A stretch of DNA of 34,649 nucleotides from a virus, in the IMG/VR virus record IMGVR_UViG_3300029950_000051, positions 1-34,649 of that record; one strand, 5' to 3'. Position numbers and translations under genes: made by a program. Every line of letters begins with the position of its first letter. Position 1 is the stretch's first letter. Under the pieces are notes generated by a model, which did no database searches, was not told where the DNA came from, and saw only the letters and a list, made by a program, of their open reading frames with translations. Positions 17,239 through 24,836 of the stretch are shown here, piece by piece.

Positions 17239-19110
17239 ATGGCGAAACGATATTCAGACGACATCAAAGCGCTGGCGCGCACCCTGTTTATAAAGCGGGT
17301 AACGGTTCCGGATATTGCGCGGGAAACCGGCGTCCCCCGCCGCACACTTTATGACTGGATTGAAAAAGACGGCTGGCACGATTTGGTAAAGACAGACGAC
17401 ATTGAAGAAGCCTATAACCGCCGCATCCTGACCATATTGAACAGCAAAGACACGTTAAGCCCAGCCCAGCTGAATGAAATTGAGCGGCTGCAGACGCTGC
17501 TGGCCAAGCACCAGAAAATTCAGGGCCGCATTGCAGCAGTAACCCTGCCCGGCGACCCTGACCCTATCCAGATGCAGGCACACCACCTGCAGGGCAATCT
17601 GCCGCTTGATGCTGACCACCAGGCAGCAGTCAAGGCACAGCACAATGCTGAAGTGACAGGCGGCCGTAAAAAGAAAAGGCAGAAGAACGACTTCAGCGGC
17701 ATCAGCCGTGATGAGATTTTGGAAAAGCTGAAAAGCAAGCTGTTCCCGTACCAGTTGGCAGAATTTCAGAAGCTGCTTAACGACCCTGATAACGAAAAAT
17801 TCCGCCGCCGCTTTTATTTAAAATCGCGGCAGATCGGATGGACGTTTTACTGTTCGGCCGAAGCGTTCGCGCTTGCACTTCTGGAAGGCCGCAACAAAGC
17901 CTTTTTGTCAGCCAGTAAAAATCAGTCACGCCTGTTTAAGCGCTATATTTTGGCGTTCGCAATGGAATGGTTCGGCGTTGAAGTAAAAGGCGGTGATGAA
18001 GTTACCATCCACACCGACCACGGCCCGGTGACGTTCTGGTTTTTATCCACCAATAGCAGCACAGCTCAGGGGCCATCCGGTGATGTGTATCTGGATGAAG
18101 TGTTCTGGATTCGGGACTTTGAAAAGCTGAATAAGCTGGCCGGTGCCATTGCATCGCACAAGCATTACCGCAAAACGTATTTTTCAACGCCGTCCGTTAA
18201 ATCGCACGACGCCTATGCACTATGGAGCGGCGAGGAATATCAGAAGGTACAAGAAAAACGGCCGCACCTGCCAACCTTTGAAATGCCGACCAAAAAACAA
18301 TTACAGCTTGGTCATGCGGCAAATGATGGTATGTACCGCAAAGTCATCACCATTCACGATGCTATGGCCGGTGGCTGTAATCTTTTCCGCCTGTCTGATT
18401 TAGAAATTGAGAACGTGCCGGAAGTCTTCCGGCAGCTGTATGAATGCGAATTCATCGACGACCAGAACAGCGCCTTTATTCTTAACCAGCTTCTGGGCTG
18501 CGCCGCCAATGATGACCGCTGGCACGGCTTCAAGCCCGGTGCTGCACGCCCCTATGGCAACCGTCCGGTGGCCATTGGTTACGATCCCAGCCGGACCCGC
18601 GACTGGGCCGAAGTGGTTGTGCTGGCGATACCGACAACAGCCGGTGGCCGCTTCACGCTGCTGGAACGCATCAGCATGAAAAACGAAAACTGGCAGTTCC
18701 AGGCGCAGAGCATTAAGGAGCTGTGCGACCGCTATAACGTGGTGTTTATCGGCATTGACTGCACCGGCCCCGGTAACGGCGTTTTTGAACAAGTGCAGAA
18801 CTTCTACCCGGCTGCGACGCCGATCCACTACAGCGTGGACGCAAAAACCCGTCTGGTGCTGAAAGCCCAGGCAGTTATTTCAAAAGACCGCATCCGCTGG
18901 TCAGCCGACTATGTAGACATTCCGATGGCGTTTATGGCCATCCGCCGTCAGGCCACTGGCAGCGGCATCAGCTATGTGGCCGCCCGTGACAGCAAGATAG
19001 GCCACGCCGATGTGGCATGGGCAATCATGCACGCACTGCAGGTTGAAGACCTGACCGCCGACACCCCAAACGACAAGAAAACCACCGTTATCATCAGTGA
19101 GGCCGCGTAA
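17239..19110 (+). CDS. P: Terminase large subunit P (ATPase/nuclease)
   Basis: A 623-residue packaging motor. An N-terminal HTH (VPDIARETGVPRRTLYDWIEKDGW, residues 23-46) is followed by an ATPase domain with Walker A-like KSRQIGW (residue 195 on) and Walker B-like VYLDEVFW (near 282-289), then an RNase H-like nuclease with YDPSRTRDWAEVVVL (near 447), IGIDCTGPGNG and a late GHADVAWAIM Asp. ATG at 17239 is close to the HTH start, as in P2 gpP. The stop overlaps the portal start. Confidence 0.92.
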   Translation: MAKRYSDDIKALARTLFIKRVTVPDIARETGVPRRTLYDWIEKDGWHDLVKTDDIEEAYNRRILTILNSKDTLSPAQLNEIERLQTLLAKHQKIQGRIAAVTLPGDPDPIQMQAHHLQGNLPLDADHQAAVKAQHNAEVTGGRKKKRQKNDFSGISRDEILEKLKSKLFPYQLAEFQKLLNDPDNEKFRRRFYLKSRQIGWTFYCSAEAFALALLEGRNKAFLSASKNQSRLFKRYILAFAMEWFGVEVKGGDEVTIHTDHGPVTFWFLSTNSSTAQGPSGDVYLDEVFWIRDFEKLNKLAGAIASHKHYRKTYFSTPSVKSHDAYALWSGEEYQKVQEKRPHLPTFEMPTKKQLQLGHAANDGMYRKVITIHDAMAGGCNLFRLSDLEIENVPEVFRQLYECEFIDDQNSAFILNQLLGCAANDDRWHGFKPGAARPYGNRPVAIGYDPSRTRDWAEVVVLAIPTTAGGRFTLLERISMKNENWQFQAQSIKELCDRYNVVFIGIDCTGPGNGVFEQVQNFYPAATPIHYSVDAKTRLVLKAQAVISKDRIRWSADYVDIPMAFMAIRRQATGSGISYVAARDSKIGHADVAWAIMHALQVEDLTADTPNDKKTTVIISEAA

Positions 19111-20159
19111 TGAGCAAGCGCCGTAAATCAGCACGACAAACCGCACAACAGCCCGTAAAACATCAGCACACGGCAGAGGCGGCGGCCGGTGCCGTTGGGT
19201 TTTCGTTCGGCGATCCGGAACCCGTGGTAAACGGTCTGGCCGACATTCTGGGCGTCTATTACTACGAAGACGCCGATTATTACACCCCGCCCCTGCTACC
19301 TAGCGGGTTAGATACTTTGGCGCGTAAAAACGGCATTCATCGCCGCTGTATTAACTTCAAAGTGCAGCAGGCCAGCATCTGCTATCAGCCGCAGACAAAC
19401 GGCATGCCGAAACGCGATTTCGCCCGCTGTGCGCGTGATCTTCAGACCTTCGGTTACTTCTTTTTTCAGGAAATCCGCGGCGTACTCGGCAATACACTGG
19501 GCTATCGCCATGTACCGGCGCTGAATATGCGTGTGCGCCCGAAAGGCCAGTATCTGATGCTGGTTAACGGTTCATTAGGCCAAATTGAATTTTCACCTGG
19601 TGAAATTCACATGGGGCTGCAGTACGACACCGGCCAGTGCATCTACGGCGTGCCAGATTGGATTGGCGGACTGCAGGACGTATTTTTAAGCAGCGAAAGC
19701 ACCCTGTTCCGCCGCCGCTATTTTCTGAACGGCTCGCACATGGGGTACATCCTGTACACCACCGACAAGAACATGGACAAAGACCTGGAAAAGAAAATTG
19801 CAGAAGCCGTGAAACAGAGCAAAGGCCCCGGCAATTTCCGCAGCATGTACCTAAATATTCCGGGTGGTGATAAAGACGCGGTGAAGCTGATCCCGGTTGG
19901 CGATATTGGCCAGAAAGACGAATTCAACACCATCAAAACGATCAGCAAAAACGAAATTCTGATCGCCCACGGAATGCAACCGGCACTGGCCGGCATGGCA
20001 CCGGACAATGCCGGCGGCTTTGGTGACATTGAAAAGATTCAGCGGTTCTACCGCCAGAATGAAGTCCGCGCCCAGGTAGAGCCCTTTATGGAAATGAACG
20101 ACATTCTGGGGCGCCGTGTGTTTGATTTTGACTTTGACACCGGAGTTGACATTCAGTGA
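19110..20159 (+). CDS. Q: Portal protein Q
   Basis: A 349-residue P2 gpQ-type portal. Phrases such as FSFGDPEPVVN, YYEDADYYTPPLLPSGL, and RRRYFLNGSHMGYILYTTDKNMD match the family; the C-terminal region (RRVFDFDFDTGVD) ends as in others. It forms the dodecameric ring used for packaging and tail joining. It overlaps the terminase stop (TAATG). Order P-Q is reversed relative to transcription order Q-P... of P2 maps but the two remain adjacent and co-oriented. Confidence 0.9.
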   Translation: MSKRRKSARQTAQQPVKHQHTAEAAAGAVGFSFGDPEPVVNGLADILGVYYYEDADYYTPPLLPSGLDTLARKNGIHRRCINFKVQQASICYQPQTNGMPKRDFARCARDLQTFGYFFFQEIRGVLGNTLGYRHVPALNMRVRPKGQYLMLVNGSLGQIEFSPGEIHMGLQYDTGQCIYGVPDWIGGLQDVFLSSESTLFRRRYFLNGSHMGYILYTTDKNMDKDLEKKIAEAVKQSKGPGNFRSMYLNIPGGDKDAVKLIPVGDIGQKDEFNTIKTISKNEILIAHGMQPALAGMAPDNAGGFGDIEKIQRFYRQNEVRAQVEPFMEMNDILGRRVFDFDFDTGVDIQ

Positions 20160-20183
20160 TCCCGAACGAAAAGCCCGTGAATG

Positions 20184-20212
20184 CTGATATTTTGCACAGT
20201 CGTGGTTATAAT
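20184..20212 (+). promoter_or_regulatory. Candidate sigma70 promoter for ogr
   Basis: A perfect TATAAT at 20207-20212 sits 17 bp from CTGATA (20184-20189, 4 of 6 matches to TTGACA). It lies 52 bp before the ogr ATG and just after the portal stop. It suggests that ogr can be read without the late promoter of P. Sequence match only. Confidence 0.5.
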
Positions 20213-20263
20213 TTGTCGCGTGCTCTTATTGAGCCGCGCCAGCTAATCACCGAGGTTTCCGCC

Positions 20264-20527
20264 ATGCGTATCAAATGCCCTGACTGCCAGCAGAAGGCCA
20301 CCGTCTACAGCCGCGCCAATACCTCCGATGATATGAACTCTGTTTATGCCCGCTGCACCAATCGCCAGTGTGAAAAGTTCGACCATTCTTTTGTCTGCCA
20401 TGTAGCATTCAGCCACTGGATAAATCCGAAAGAAGCCGCCCTTCAACTAACGTTTGAAATGCTCTTTGACCAGCTGCCCCACGCTAACCGTGCAGAGCTT
20501 GTGCAGCAGCTGGCCGCCCGTGTTTAA
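20264..20527 (+). CDS. ogr: Ogr late transcription activator (zinc finger)
   Basis: An 87-residue P2 Ogr/Delta-type zinc finger that activates late promoters through RNA polymerase alpha. The signature is C5-x2-C8 (CPDC) and C31-x4-C36 (CTNRQC), then CHVAFSHWINP, a standard Ogr ending. I choose the internal ATG at 20264 over the longer frame because GAGGT lies upstream and because the longer part is not Ogr-like. Follows the portal gene; downstream is a hypothetical gene on the other strand. Confidence 0.9.
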   Translation: MRIKCPDCQQKATVYSRANTSDDMNSVYARCTNRQCEKFDHSFVCHVAFSHWINPKEAALQLTFEMLFDQLPHANRAELVQQLAARV

Positions 20528-20542
20528 CCCTCCCCTGTTTTT

Positions 20543-20728
20543 TTAACTCTCCATCGATCTCCTGATTATCTCCCTTACCTGCTCCAGTATCAGCGTTACC
20601 CCGGCCACCTCCCTGTCTGAAAGCACTAAATCCTGATTTGGTGCTTTCGCTGCAAGCAGCCCGCACAGTCCGCTGAGTATCTCTTCAGCATTATCAAGTG
20701 CTTGCACTACTGGTATTGCGTCTGACAT
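20543..20728 (-). CDS. Small acidic protein, unknown
   Basis: A 61-residue protein starting MSDAIPVVQALDNAEEIL; start chosen by AGAAGGA just upstream. Helical by composition, ends EIIRRSMES. No domain is recognised. It converges on ogr and diverges from the XRE gene at 20836, sharing the palindrome-rich gap, so it is perhaps controlled by that regulator. Role unknown. Confidence 0.45.
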   Translation of the reverse strand: MSDAIPVVQALDNAEEILSGLCGLLAAKAPNQDLVLSDREVAGVTLILEQVREIIRRSMES

Positions 20729-20750
20729 TCGTCCTTCTCCGTGTCTTATT

Positions 20751-20783
20751 GTCACTGCTCACAGTGACTTGAAGTTAACTTCA
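20751..20783. promoter_or_regulatory. Palindromic operators between divergent small genes
   Basis: Two perfect inverted repeats: GTCACTG-CTCA-CAGTGAC (20751-20768) and the 14-bp palindrome TGAAGTTAACTTCA (20770-20783). They lie between the unknown minus-strand gene and the XRE regulator on the plus strand. The second has the size of an XRE dimer site. Function inferred from position and symmetry. Confidence 0.6.
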
Positions 20784-20835
20784 TTCAACAACCTGCGCCT
20801 GTGCCATACCGTGAACGCTTTTTAAGCGCCTCTCT

Positions 20836-21051
20836 ATGTCATCAATCAAGGTACGGTTCGGCAGTCGCCTGCGTCAGTTGCGCATAGCGCGCAACATCAC
20901 ACAGCTGCAATTGGCAGAGGCTTGCGGGGTGTCGGTTGAATCCATCAGTAATATCGAACGCGGCAAGCATGGTCCGCGTTTAGAGCTGATTGCCGACCTG
21001 GCCACCGCCCTTTCAATTCCCATTTCTGAGCTTTTCCGGTTCGATAACTGA
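20836..21051 (+). CDS. XRE-family transcription regulator
   Basis: A 71-residue protein that is essentially one HTH_3 domain: RFGSRLRQLRIARNITQLQL then AEACGVSVESISNIERGKHG (helix 2-3, near residues 23-45) and ELIADLATALSIPISELF. Such minimal XRE proteins act as Cro-like repressors or TA antitoxins. It lies downstream of palindromes that may be its operator, and upstream of a second XRE gene. It is not the lysogeny repressor by position, since that gene sits beside int. Confidence 0.8.
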   Translation: MSSIKVRFGSRLRQLRIARNITQLQLAEACGVSVESISNIERGKHGPRLELIADLATALSIPISELFRFDN

Positions 21052-21158
21052 CACTCAGCATATTATCGAAAAACTACTGTCTATTGTGCTCACCCATGAG
21101 CATGACTGACAGTTTTTGTCTACTATTCGCGCAAATTTGAGCAACCCGGTTTTTATAC

Positions 21159-21458
21159 ATGGTCACTGGTCGTGAGTGGCGGGCCATCAGGGAAGAGATA
21201 CTGCGTATGAGTCAACAGCAACTGGCAGACAAAATAGGCACCAGCAGGCAGCGGGTCAGCCGTGTAGAACGCGATCTGGCTGAATACAGCTTCAGCCAGT
21301 TAAAAGCCCTGCAAGATATTGCGGGGCTTCCTCTGGCCTTTCTGCTCAACCTTGAAGATGACCCACCGCCCTGGATAAACGCCTATATGGCGCTGGATAA
21401 AGCCAAGCGCCGTCAGCTCGACGGCTTCATTCTTGCCGCCATAAAATTACTTAAATAA
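21159..21458 (+). CDS. XRE-family regulator of accessory module
   Basis: A 99-residue HTH protein: EWRAIREEILRMSQQQLADK then IGTSRQRVSRVERDLAEYSF, followed by a helical C-terminal tail. The start ATG at 21159 has no strong upstream SD. The gap before it contains GTCTA half sites (near 21081-21086 and 21116-21121) that resemble the perfect operators after the gene, so autoregulation is possible. It is probably the regulator of the HicA-like pair that follows, though the spacing (67 bp with two operators) indicates those genes have their own promoter. Confidence 0.7.
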   Translation: MVTGREWRAIREEILRMSQQQLADKIGTSRQRVSRVERDLAEYSFSQLKALQDIAGLPLAFLLNLEDDPPPWINAYMALDKAKRRQLDGFILAAIKLLK

Positions 21459-21495
21459 TGTAGACTTTTATCTACACTGTAGTATTATGTCTACA
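21459..21495 (+). promoter_or_regulatory. Two tandem 18-bp operators TGTAG-N8-CTACA
   Basis: TGTAGACTTTTATCTACA at 21459-21476 and TGTAGTATTATGTCTACA at 21478-21495 are both TGTAG-N8-CTACA, spaced by one base (19-bp period, nearly two helical turns). A TATTAT (5 of 6 to the -10 box) lies inside the second. Bound repressors on the same face would block transcription of the next gene. The binding protein is presumably the upstream XRE protein; seen symmetry, inferred role. Confidence 0.78.
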
Positions 21496-21525
21496 TCGAA
21501 ACAGCAAACGGGAGGTGCCAAGTCG

Positions 21526-21750
21526 ATGAAGAAACACCCCAACAAAGAGATCAGAGCCGCGATTGAAGTGGCGCTGGCAGCGGGTTGGGAGGTGGTGGAG
21601 CCGGGCAAGTCAGCCCACTGTTACTGCAGGCTCCGGTGCGGTACAGCAGAACACAGAGATTGTATTTTCTCTGTCTGGAGTACCCCAAAAAACCCCCAGC
21701 ATCATGCTGAAATGATCTTAAAGAAAGTCAGGCGGTGCGCCCCCGAATAG
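21526..21750 (+). CDS. HicA-like small protein, candidate toxin
   Basis: About 74 residues from the ATG at 21526 (GGGAGGTG lies eight bases upstream; the earlier ATG at 21487 falls inside the operator). Key pattern: EIRAAIEVALAAGWEVVEPGKSAHCYCRLRC, then FSVWSTPKNPQHHAEMILKKV. It resembles a widespread family of HicA-like/RNase-fold small proteins with a conserved His and two Cys, found next to the HTH gene that follows. Toxicity is unproven. It may act as RNase or as a partner of the HTH protein. Confidence 0.55.
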   Translation: MKKHPNKEIRAAIEVALAAGWEVVEPGKSAHCYCRLRCGTAEHRDCIFSVWSTPKNPQHHAEMILKKVRRCAPE

Positions 21751-21813
21751 GGGGCAGGCTGGCGAAGATGGGGAATTGATAGGCACTGAACGAACACACA
21801 CAGGAAGAAGGAT

Positions 21814-22293
21814 ATGAACACATACGAATTTACCATCATGCTGGCCGGGGTTGATCTGGCCACCGAAGACCTGGAAGACCGCATTGTAGCGGCTGGCTGT
21901 GACGATGCCCTGCTGTGCTTCTGCGGCGAAACCCCATACCTGGAGTTTGAGCGCCAGGCGGAAAACTCAGAAATGGCTATCCGCACTGCACTGGCAGAGC
22001 TGGCCGAAGTTGGCCTGCAGGCAGCATCCATTCAGGAAGCGGGCTATGTAACGGTGACCGGTGCAGCAGCAATGGCTGACATCAAAAAAGGAACCCTTGA
22101 CCACTACGCCAAAGGCCGACGCGGTGAGGGCTTCCCAGCGCCCCGCTACGGCCTGCAAACCGGAACCCCGCTGTACTGGTGGCCGGAAGTGGCTGAATGG
22201 CTGGTGAGCAACGACAAGGCACCGGCCACACTGGCCGAAACAGCGCAGGCAGCGGTTAAACTTTCTCCCGACCATGACCGGCTGTGTGCTTAA
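21814..22293 (+). CDS. HTH partner of the HicA-like protein
   Basis: A 159-residue protein. The N-terminal half (MNTYEFTIMLAGVDL, AAGCDDALL, TPYLEFERQAENSEMAIRTAL) has the conserved sensory-type fold seen with HicA-like partners, and the C-terminal half has a degenerate HTH (GAAAMADIKKGTLDHYAKGRR, FPAPRYGLQTGTPLYWWPEVAEWL). The pair is probably an antitoxin and toxin set. SD AGGAAGAAGGAT precedes the ATG. The pair ends in the strong terminator at 22318. Confidence 0.6.
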   Translation: MNTYEFTIMLAGVDLATEDLEDRIVAAGCDDALLCFCGETPYLEFERQAENSEMAIRTALAELAEVGLQAASIQEAGYVTVTGAAAMADIKKGTLDHYAKGRRGEGFPAPRYGLQTGTPLYWWPEVAEWLVSNDKAPATLAETAQAAVKLSPDHDRLCA

Positions 22294-22317
22294 CCACTAA
22301 TTTCCCGGCCATAAAGT

Positions 22318-22348
22318 AAAAAGCCCCGGAACTTGCCGGGGCTTTTTT
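22318..22348. terminator. Strong bidirectional terminator
   Basis: A perfect 12-bp stem AAAAAGCCCCGG/CCGGGGCTTTTT with loop AACTTG and T-runs in both directions. It separates the plus-strand accessory module from the minus-strand early genes and could stop both. Confidence 0.9.
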
Positions 22349-22407
22349 ATTTCATTAACCAATGAATGATCGCGTCCATTAATGATGGCTCACCTCTGAT
22401 TGCCGGG

Positions 22408-22704
22408 TTATGCCTTATAGCCGTCGATCAGTTTTTTCAGCGGGTGAATGCCTTCATCAAAAAACATCACGTCAAAGTCACCTATAGTGATTCGCTTGTA
22501 CTCCACCCAATCTTCCTTTTCCAGGGGCGGTACTTTACCTGAAGTCCAAGCAGCGACACAGGCGCCTGGATCTACCGATAATTGCCAGCGTACATGCGGC
22601 ACGTTCTCAACAAAAGCTCTTTGCCCGTCGGCTGGGCCACCCACAAATAAAATTTCTTCCACGCTCAATTCCTCCCGATTGCCTGACGGCATCATAACAA
22701 ACAT
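22408..22704 (-). CDS. Small protein of unknown function
   Basis: A 98-residue soluble protein with EILFVGGPADGQRAF near residues 17-32, a phrase often seen in small phage proteins of unknown function. Acidic C-terminal half ending KKLIDGYKA. Several adjacent ATG codons exist; I take the first. It is the last gene of the early operon, separated from the previous gene by a GC hairpin, so it may have reduced expression. Role unknown. Confidence 0.5.
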   Translation of the reverse strand: MFVMMPSGNREELSVEEILFVGGPADGQRAFVENVPHVRWQLSVDPGACVAAWTSGKVPPLEKEDWVEYKRITIGDFDVMFFDEGIHPLKKLIDGYKA

Positions 22705-22725
22705 TTGATTCTTAGACTGTCACAC

Positions 22726-22742
22726 CGGGGCCTTCGGCCCCG
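22726..22742 (-). terminator. GC-rich hairpin, possible weak terminator
   Basis: Perfect stem CGGGGCC-TTC-GGCCCCG directly after the 191-residue gene. No T-run follows on the minus strand, so termination would be incomplete. It may instead lower expression of the downstream small gene. Confidence 0.45.
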
Positions 22743-22753
22743 TTATCTGTTGC

Positions 22754-23329
22754 TTATACACCCAGCCGCTTCAGCAGCTTGTCCACCGCTTCCGCCGCTT
22801 CGCCGTTCTTCGCTTCGCTGGCGGTACAACGGCTGGCAATATCAAACACCTGGCGCAGTTCCAGGTGTGAACCCTGATTGTTCTGGTTTTGCACAGCCTC
22901 AACCACCAGGCCAACACGCTGGCCGGTAAATTCCTGCGCCACCTGCACCTGCTGGCCCTGATCGTTAACACCTACGCCCCAGCTGAACCCCGGCAGGCCC
23001 ATCAGGTACAGCATGGCGTTAATAAAATTCGCACCGAATACCGGCGTTTGTCCATCGGCCTGCAGATACGTCAGCGACACCGTGCCGCGTTTTTCTTCAT
23101 CATCCATAAAGCGCACCAGCACAGCATGGCTGCCGGTTTCGTTGCGGCGGTATTCAACGCGGGTAATGGTGGCGTGCACTTCGCCGGTTTCGGTAATAAA
23201 CGGCATATCCCCCGCTTTTTCTGCGCTGGCTTCATCGAGTACAAAGGCATAACCCGCCGGCCTCATGGCTGCAGGATTCGGGGCGCTGTTGTTCATGGCG
23301 GTCTGGTGTTGGTTGAATGGCTGTTGCAT
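22754..23329 (-). CDS. Possible ssDNA-binding protein (DUF669-like)
   Basis: A 191-residue protein with a beta-rich core (TGEVHATITRVEYRRNETGS, HAVLVRFMDDEEKRGTVSLTYLQ) and a second half (QEFTGQRVGLVVEAVQNQNNQGS, LELRQVFD). The pattern resembles DUF669 phage proteins, which are predicted OB-fold ssDNA-binding proteins; similarity is not strong. N-terminus is Gln/Asn-rich and disordered. In an operon with the rolling-circle initiator, an SSB role in replication is plausible. Confidence in the family is low. Confidence 0.45.
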   Translation of the reverse strand: MQQPFNQHQTAMNNSAPNPAAMRPAGYAFVLDEASAEKAGDMPFITETGEVHATITRVEYRRNETGSHAVLVRFMDDEEKRGTVSLTYLQADGQTPVFGANFINAMLYLMGLPGFSWGVGVNDQGQQVQVAQEFTGQRVGLVVEAVQNQNNQGSHLELRQVFDIASRCTASEAKNGEAAEAVDKLLKRLGV

Positions 23330-23350
23330 GGTTTTTTCTCGCTCTGTTGA

Positions 23351-23830
23351 TTAATCGTTTGTAATAAATTCAAGATGCTTTTTTTTCAGGAACCCGCTTT
23401 TAATGGCAGCCTCTATCATCCTGATCAATTCCGTTGTCTTACTTTCTGTCAGTGTCAGATATTCAAGCCGGGCATCTTCAAGCTTTCTGCGCAGCTTCCA
23501 GTTATCGTGCTTAAGGCATTCAATTCGCTTAATGGCAGCAGCGGCCACCTGTATGGCTTGCTGCTGATCTGTTCCTTCCGGTGTTATGTTTACCAGCTTT
23601 GCCAGCTGCATCATTTCTTGGTTCATCATGGTCAACTCGTCCTCTGCAACTGCATAAATAAAACGGCCTTGCCCATCACATTCGGCCCGCGCTTTTTTAA
23701 TCGCTTTGACTCCTGTCATGGCAATAACCCGGACGGCAAAACCGCCCTGGCTGAATACCCAAAACGCCACCGGGCAAGGTGCACGCTTTGGCATATATTC
23801 CGCGAACATATCCAGCTGGTTCTCAGTCAT
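23351..23830 (-). CDS. Coiled-coil early protein, unknown
   Basis: A 159-residue protein with a globular N-terminus (TENQLDMFAEYMPKR, VAFWVFSQGGFAVRV) and a long helical region (residues near 85-150: RIECLKHDNWKLRRKLEDAR). The start overlaps the stop of the membrane-protein gene as ATGA. MTENQLDMFAEY resembles a peptide motif (QLDMF) of sliding-clamp binding type; this suggests a link to host polymerase clamp, but this is speculation. No enzyme motif. Confidence 0.5.
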   Translation of the reverse strand: MTENQLDMFAEYMPKRAPCPVAFWVFSQGGFAVRVIAMTGVKAIKKARAECDGQGRFIYAVAEDELTMMNQEMMQLAKLVNITPEGTDQQQAIQVAAAAIKRIECLKHDNWKLRRKLEDARLEYLTLTESKTTELIRMIEAAIKSGFLKKKHLEFITND

Positions 23831-24813
23831 ACCGCCGCAACCATCCAGCCTTTACCACTGGCCTTTTGTTGAATAACGCCAGCAGCCAGCAACTGCTGAA
23901 TCTGGTCGGTATAACTTCCGTAGTTCACGCCTGCCGCTTTCGCTTCGCGCACGGTTGGCAGTTGCCCGGTTGTGCTGATCTGATCAGCAAGCCAGTTGCC
24001 TGCTGTTTGTTCACCGGGGGCAACGCTGTTGCCTTGTTTCTGTTCGCCGTTCTGTTTTTTGTTCTGTTCTGGCTGTTCTGTTTGTTTGTTTTCGGCTGTT
24101 TTGTTCTGTGCTTTTTGTTCTGTTTTCTGTTCGCTGTTCTGGCGGCTGTTCTGTTCTTTTCTCTGTTCATTCAGCAACAGCACCGCCACGATTTGCAGCA
24201 GGTCAGCCACCACAGCAACAGCAGCCCACGCCAGCCAGCGCCAGCCGCCCAGGCGATCACCGCTTACCGTAGCCGCACTGGTCGCGGCGGCGGGCATGGT
24301 GGCCAGCTCCTGCTGCAGCGCCTGTACTTCGGTTTCAATCGCACGGCTTTCGCGCAGCAATTCGCCAGCGTTCCAGCTGTTGCCTGCACGTTCTGCTTCA
24401 GCGGCGGTGCGTTTCAGTTGCTCGGCTGTTTTTTGTTTTCCCGCAATCAGTGCGGCCGTGTTCTGGTATGCGCTGCTGTTCTGTTTTTCAGCGGTCGCCT
24501 GTACCTGATATGCGGATTCAAAATAGGCAATGGTGCTGGCCACACTCAGCAGCAATAACGGCACAACCAGCAGCCAGCAAGCTGCGGCCAGCGGTTTATT
24601 TTTCCGTCTGCTTTGCTGCTTTGCAGCGGCGGCCATTAACGGTTTGGCAATAACCAGCGCCAGTGCAAACGCTACGGCCAGCGCTGTGTCTGCTCCATTA
24701 CCGGCAAAGCTGGTAAACAGTGCAATTTCCCGCGCTGCAGTTACTGCTAATAGCGCCAGAAGCATGGCTGCCAGCGGTGCTTTATTCAGGGTATTTATCA
24801 GGGTGTTTTTCAT
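23827..24813 (-). CDS. Membrane protein with Gln/Asn/Lys-rich tail
   Basis: A 328-residue protein. Hydrophobic segments near residues 13-30, 43-65 and 78-97, then a coiled region (residues 105-170), another membrane helix (near 190-215), and then a 60-residue stretch made almost only of Gln, Asn, Glu, Lys and Thr (residues near 217-275). It ends with a small wHTH-like domain (LPTVREAKAAGVNYGSYTDQ, ending KASGKGWMVAAV). The combination is unusual in a replication operon. A membrane anchor or sensor with a DNA- or protein-binding tail is possible. The low-complexity region is encoded by repeated TTCTGTT-like units. Confidence 0.6.
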   Translation of the reverse strand: MKNTLINTLNKAPLAAMLLALLAVTAAREIALFTSFAGNGADTALAVAFALALVIAKPLMAAAAKQQSRRKNKPLAAACWLLVVPLLLLSVASTIAYFESAYQVQATAEKQNSSAYQNTAALIAGKQKTAEQLKRTAAEAERAGNSWNAGELLRESRAIETEVQALQQELATMPAAATSAATVSGDRLGGWRWLAWAAVAVVADLLQIVAVLLLNEQRKEQNSRQNSEQKTEQKAQNKTAENKQTEQPEQNKKQNGEQKQGNSVAPGEQTAGNWLADQISTTGQLPTVREAKAAGVNYGSYTDQIQQLLAAGVIQQKASGKGWMVAAV

Positions 24814-24836
24814 AGCATTGCCTCCATGCGGCGTTG

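Noticed and set aside
20156-20263. N-terminal extension of Ogr by 36 residues
   Set aside because: Contains the candidate promoter, lacks Ogr similarity, and a good ribosome site precedes the ATG at 20264.
23996-24508. Cys/Phe/Ser-rich plus-strand frame over the Gln/Asn tract
   Set aside because: Produced by the TTCTGTT repeats of the membrane protein gene; composition is not protein-like.
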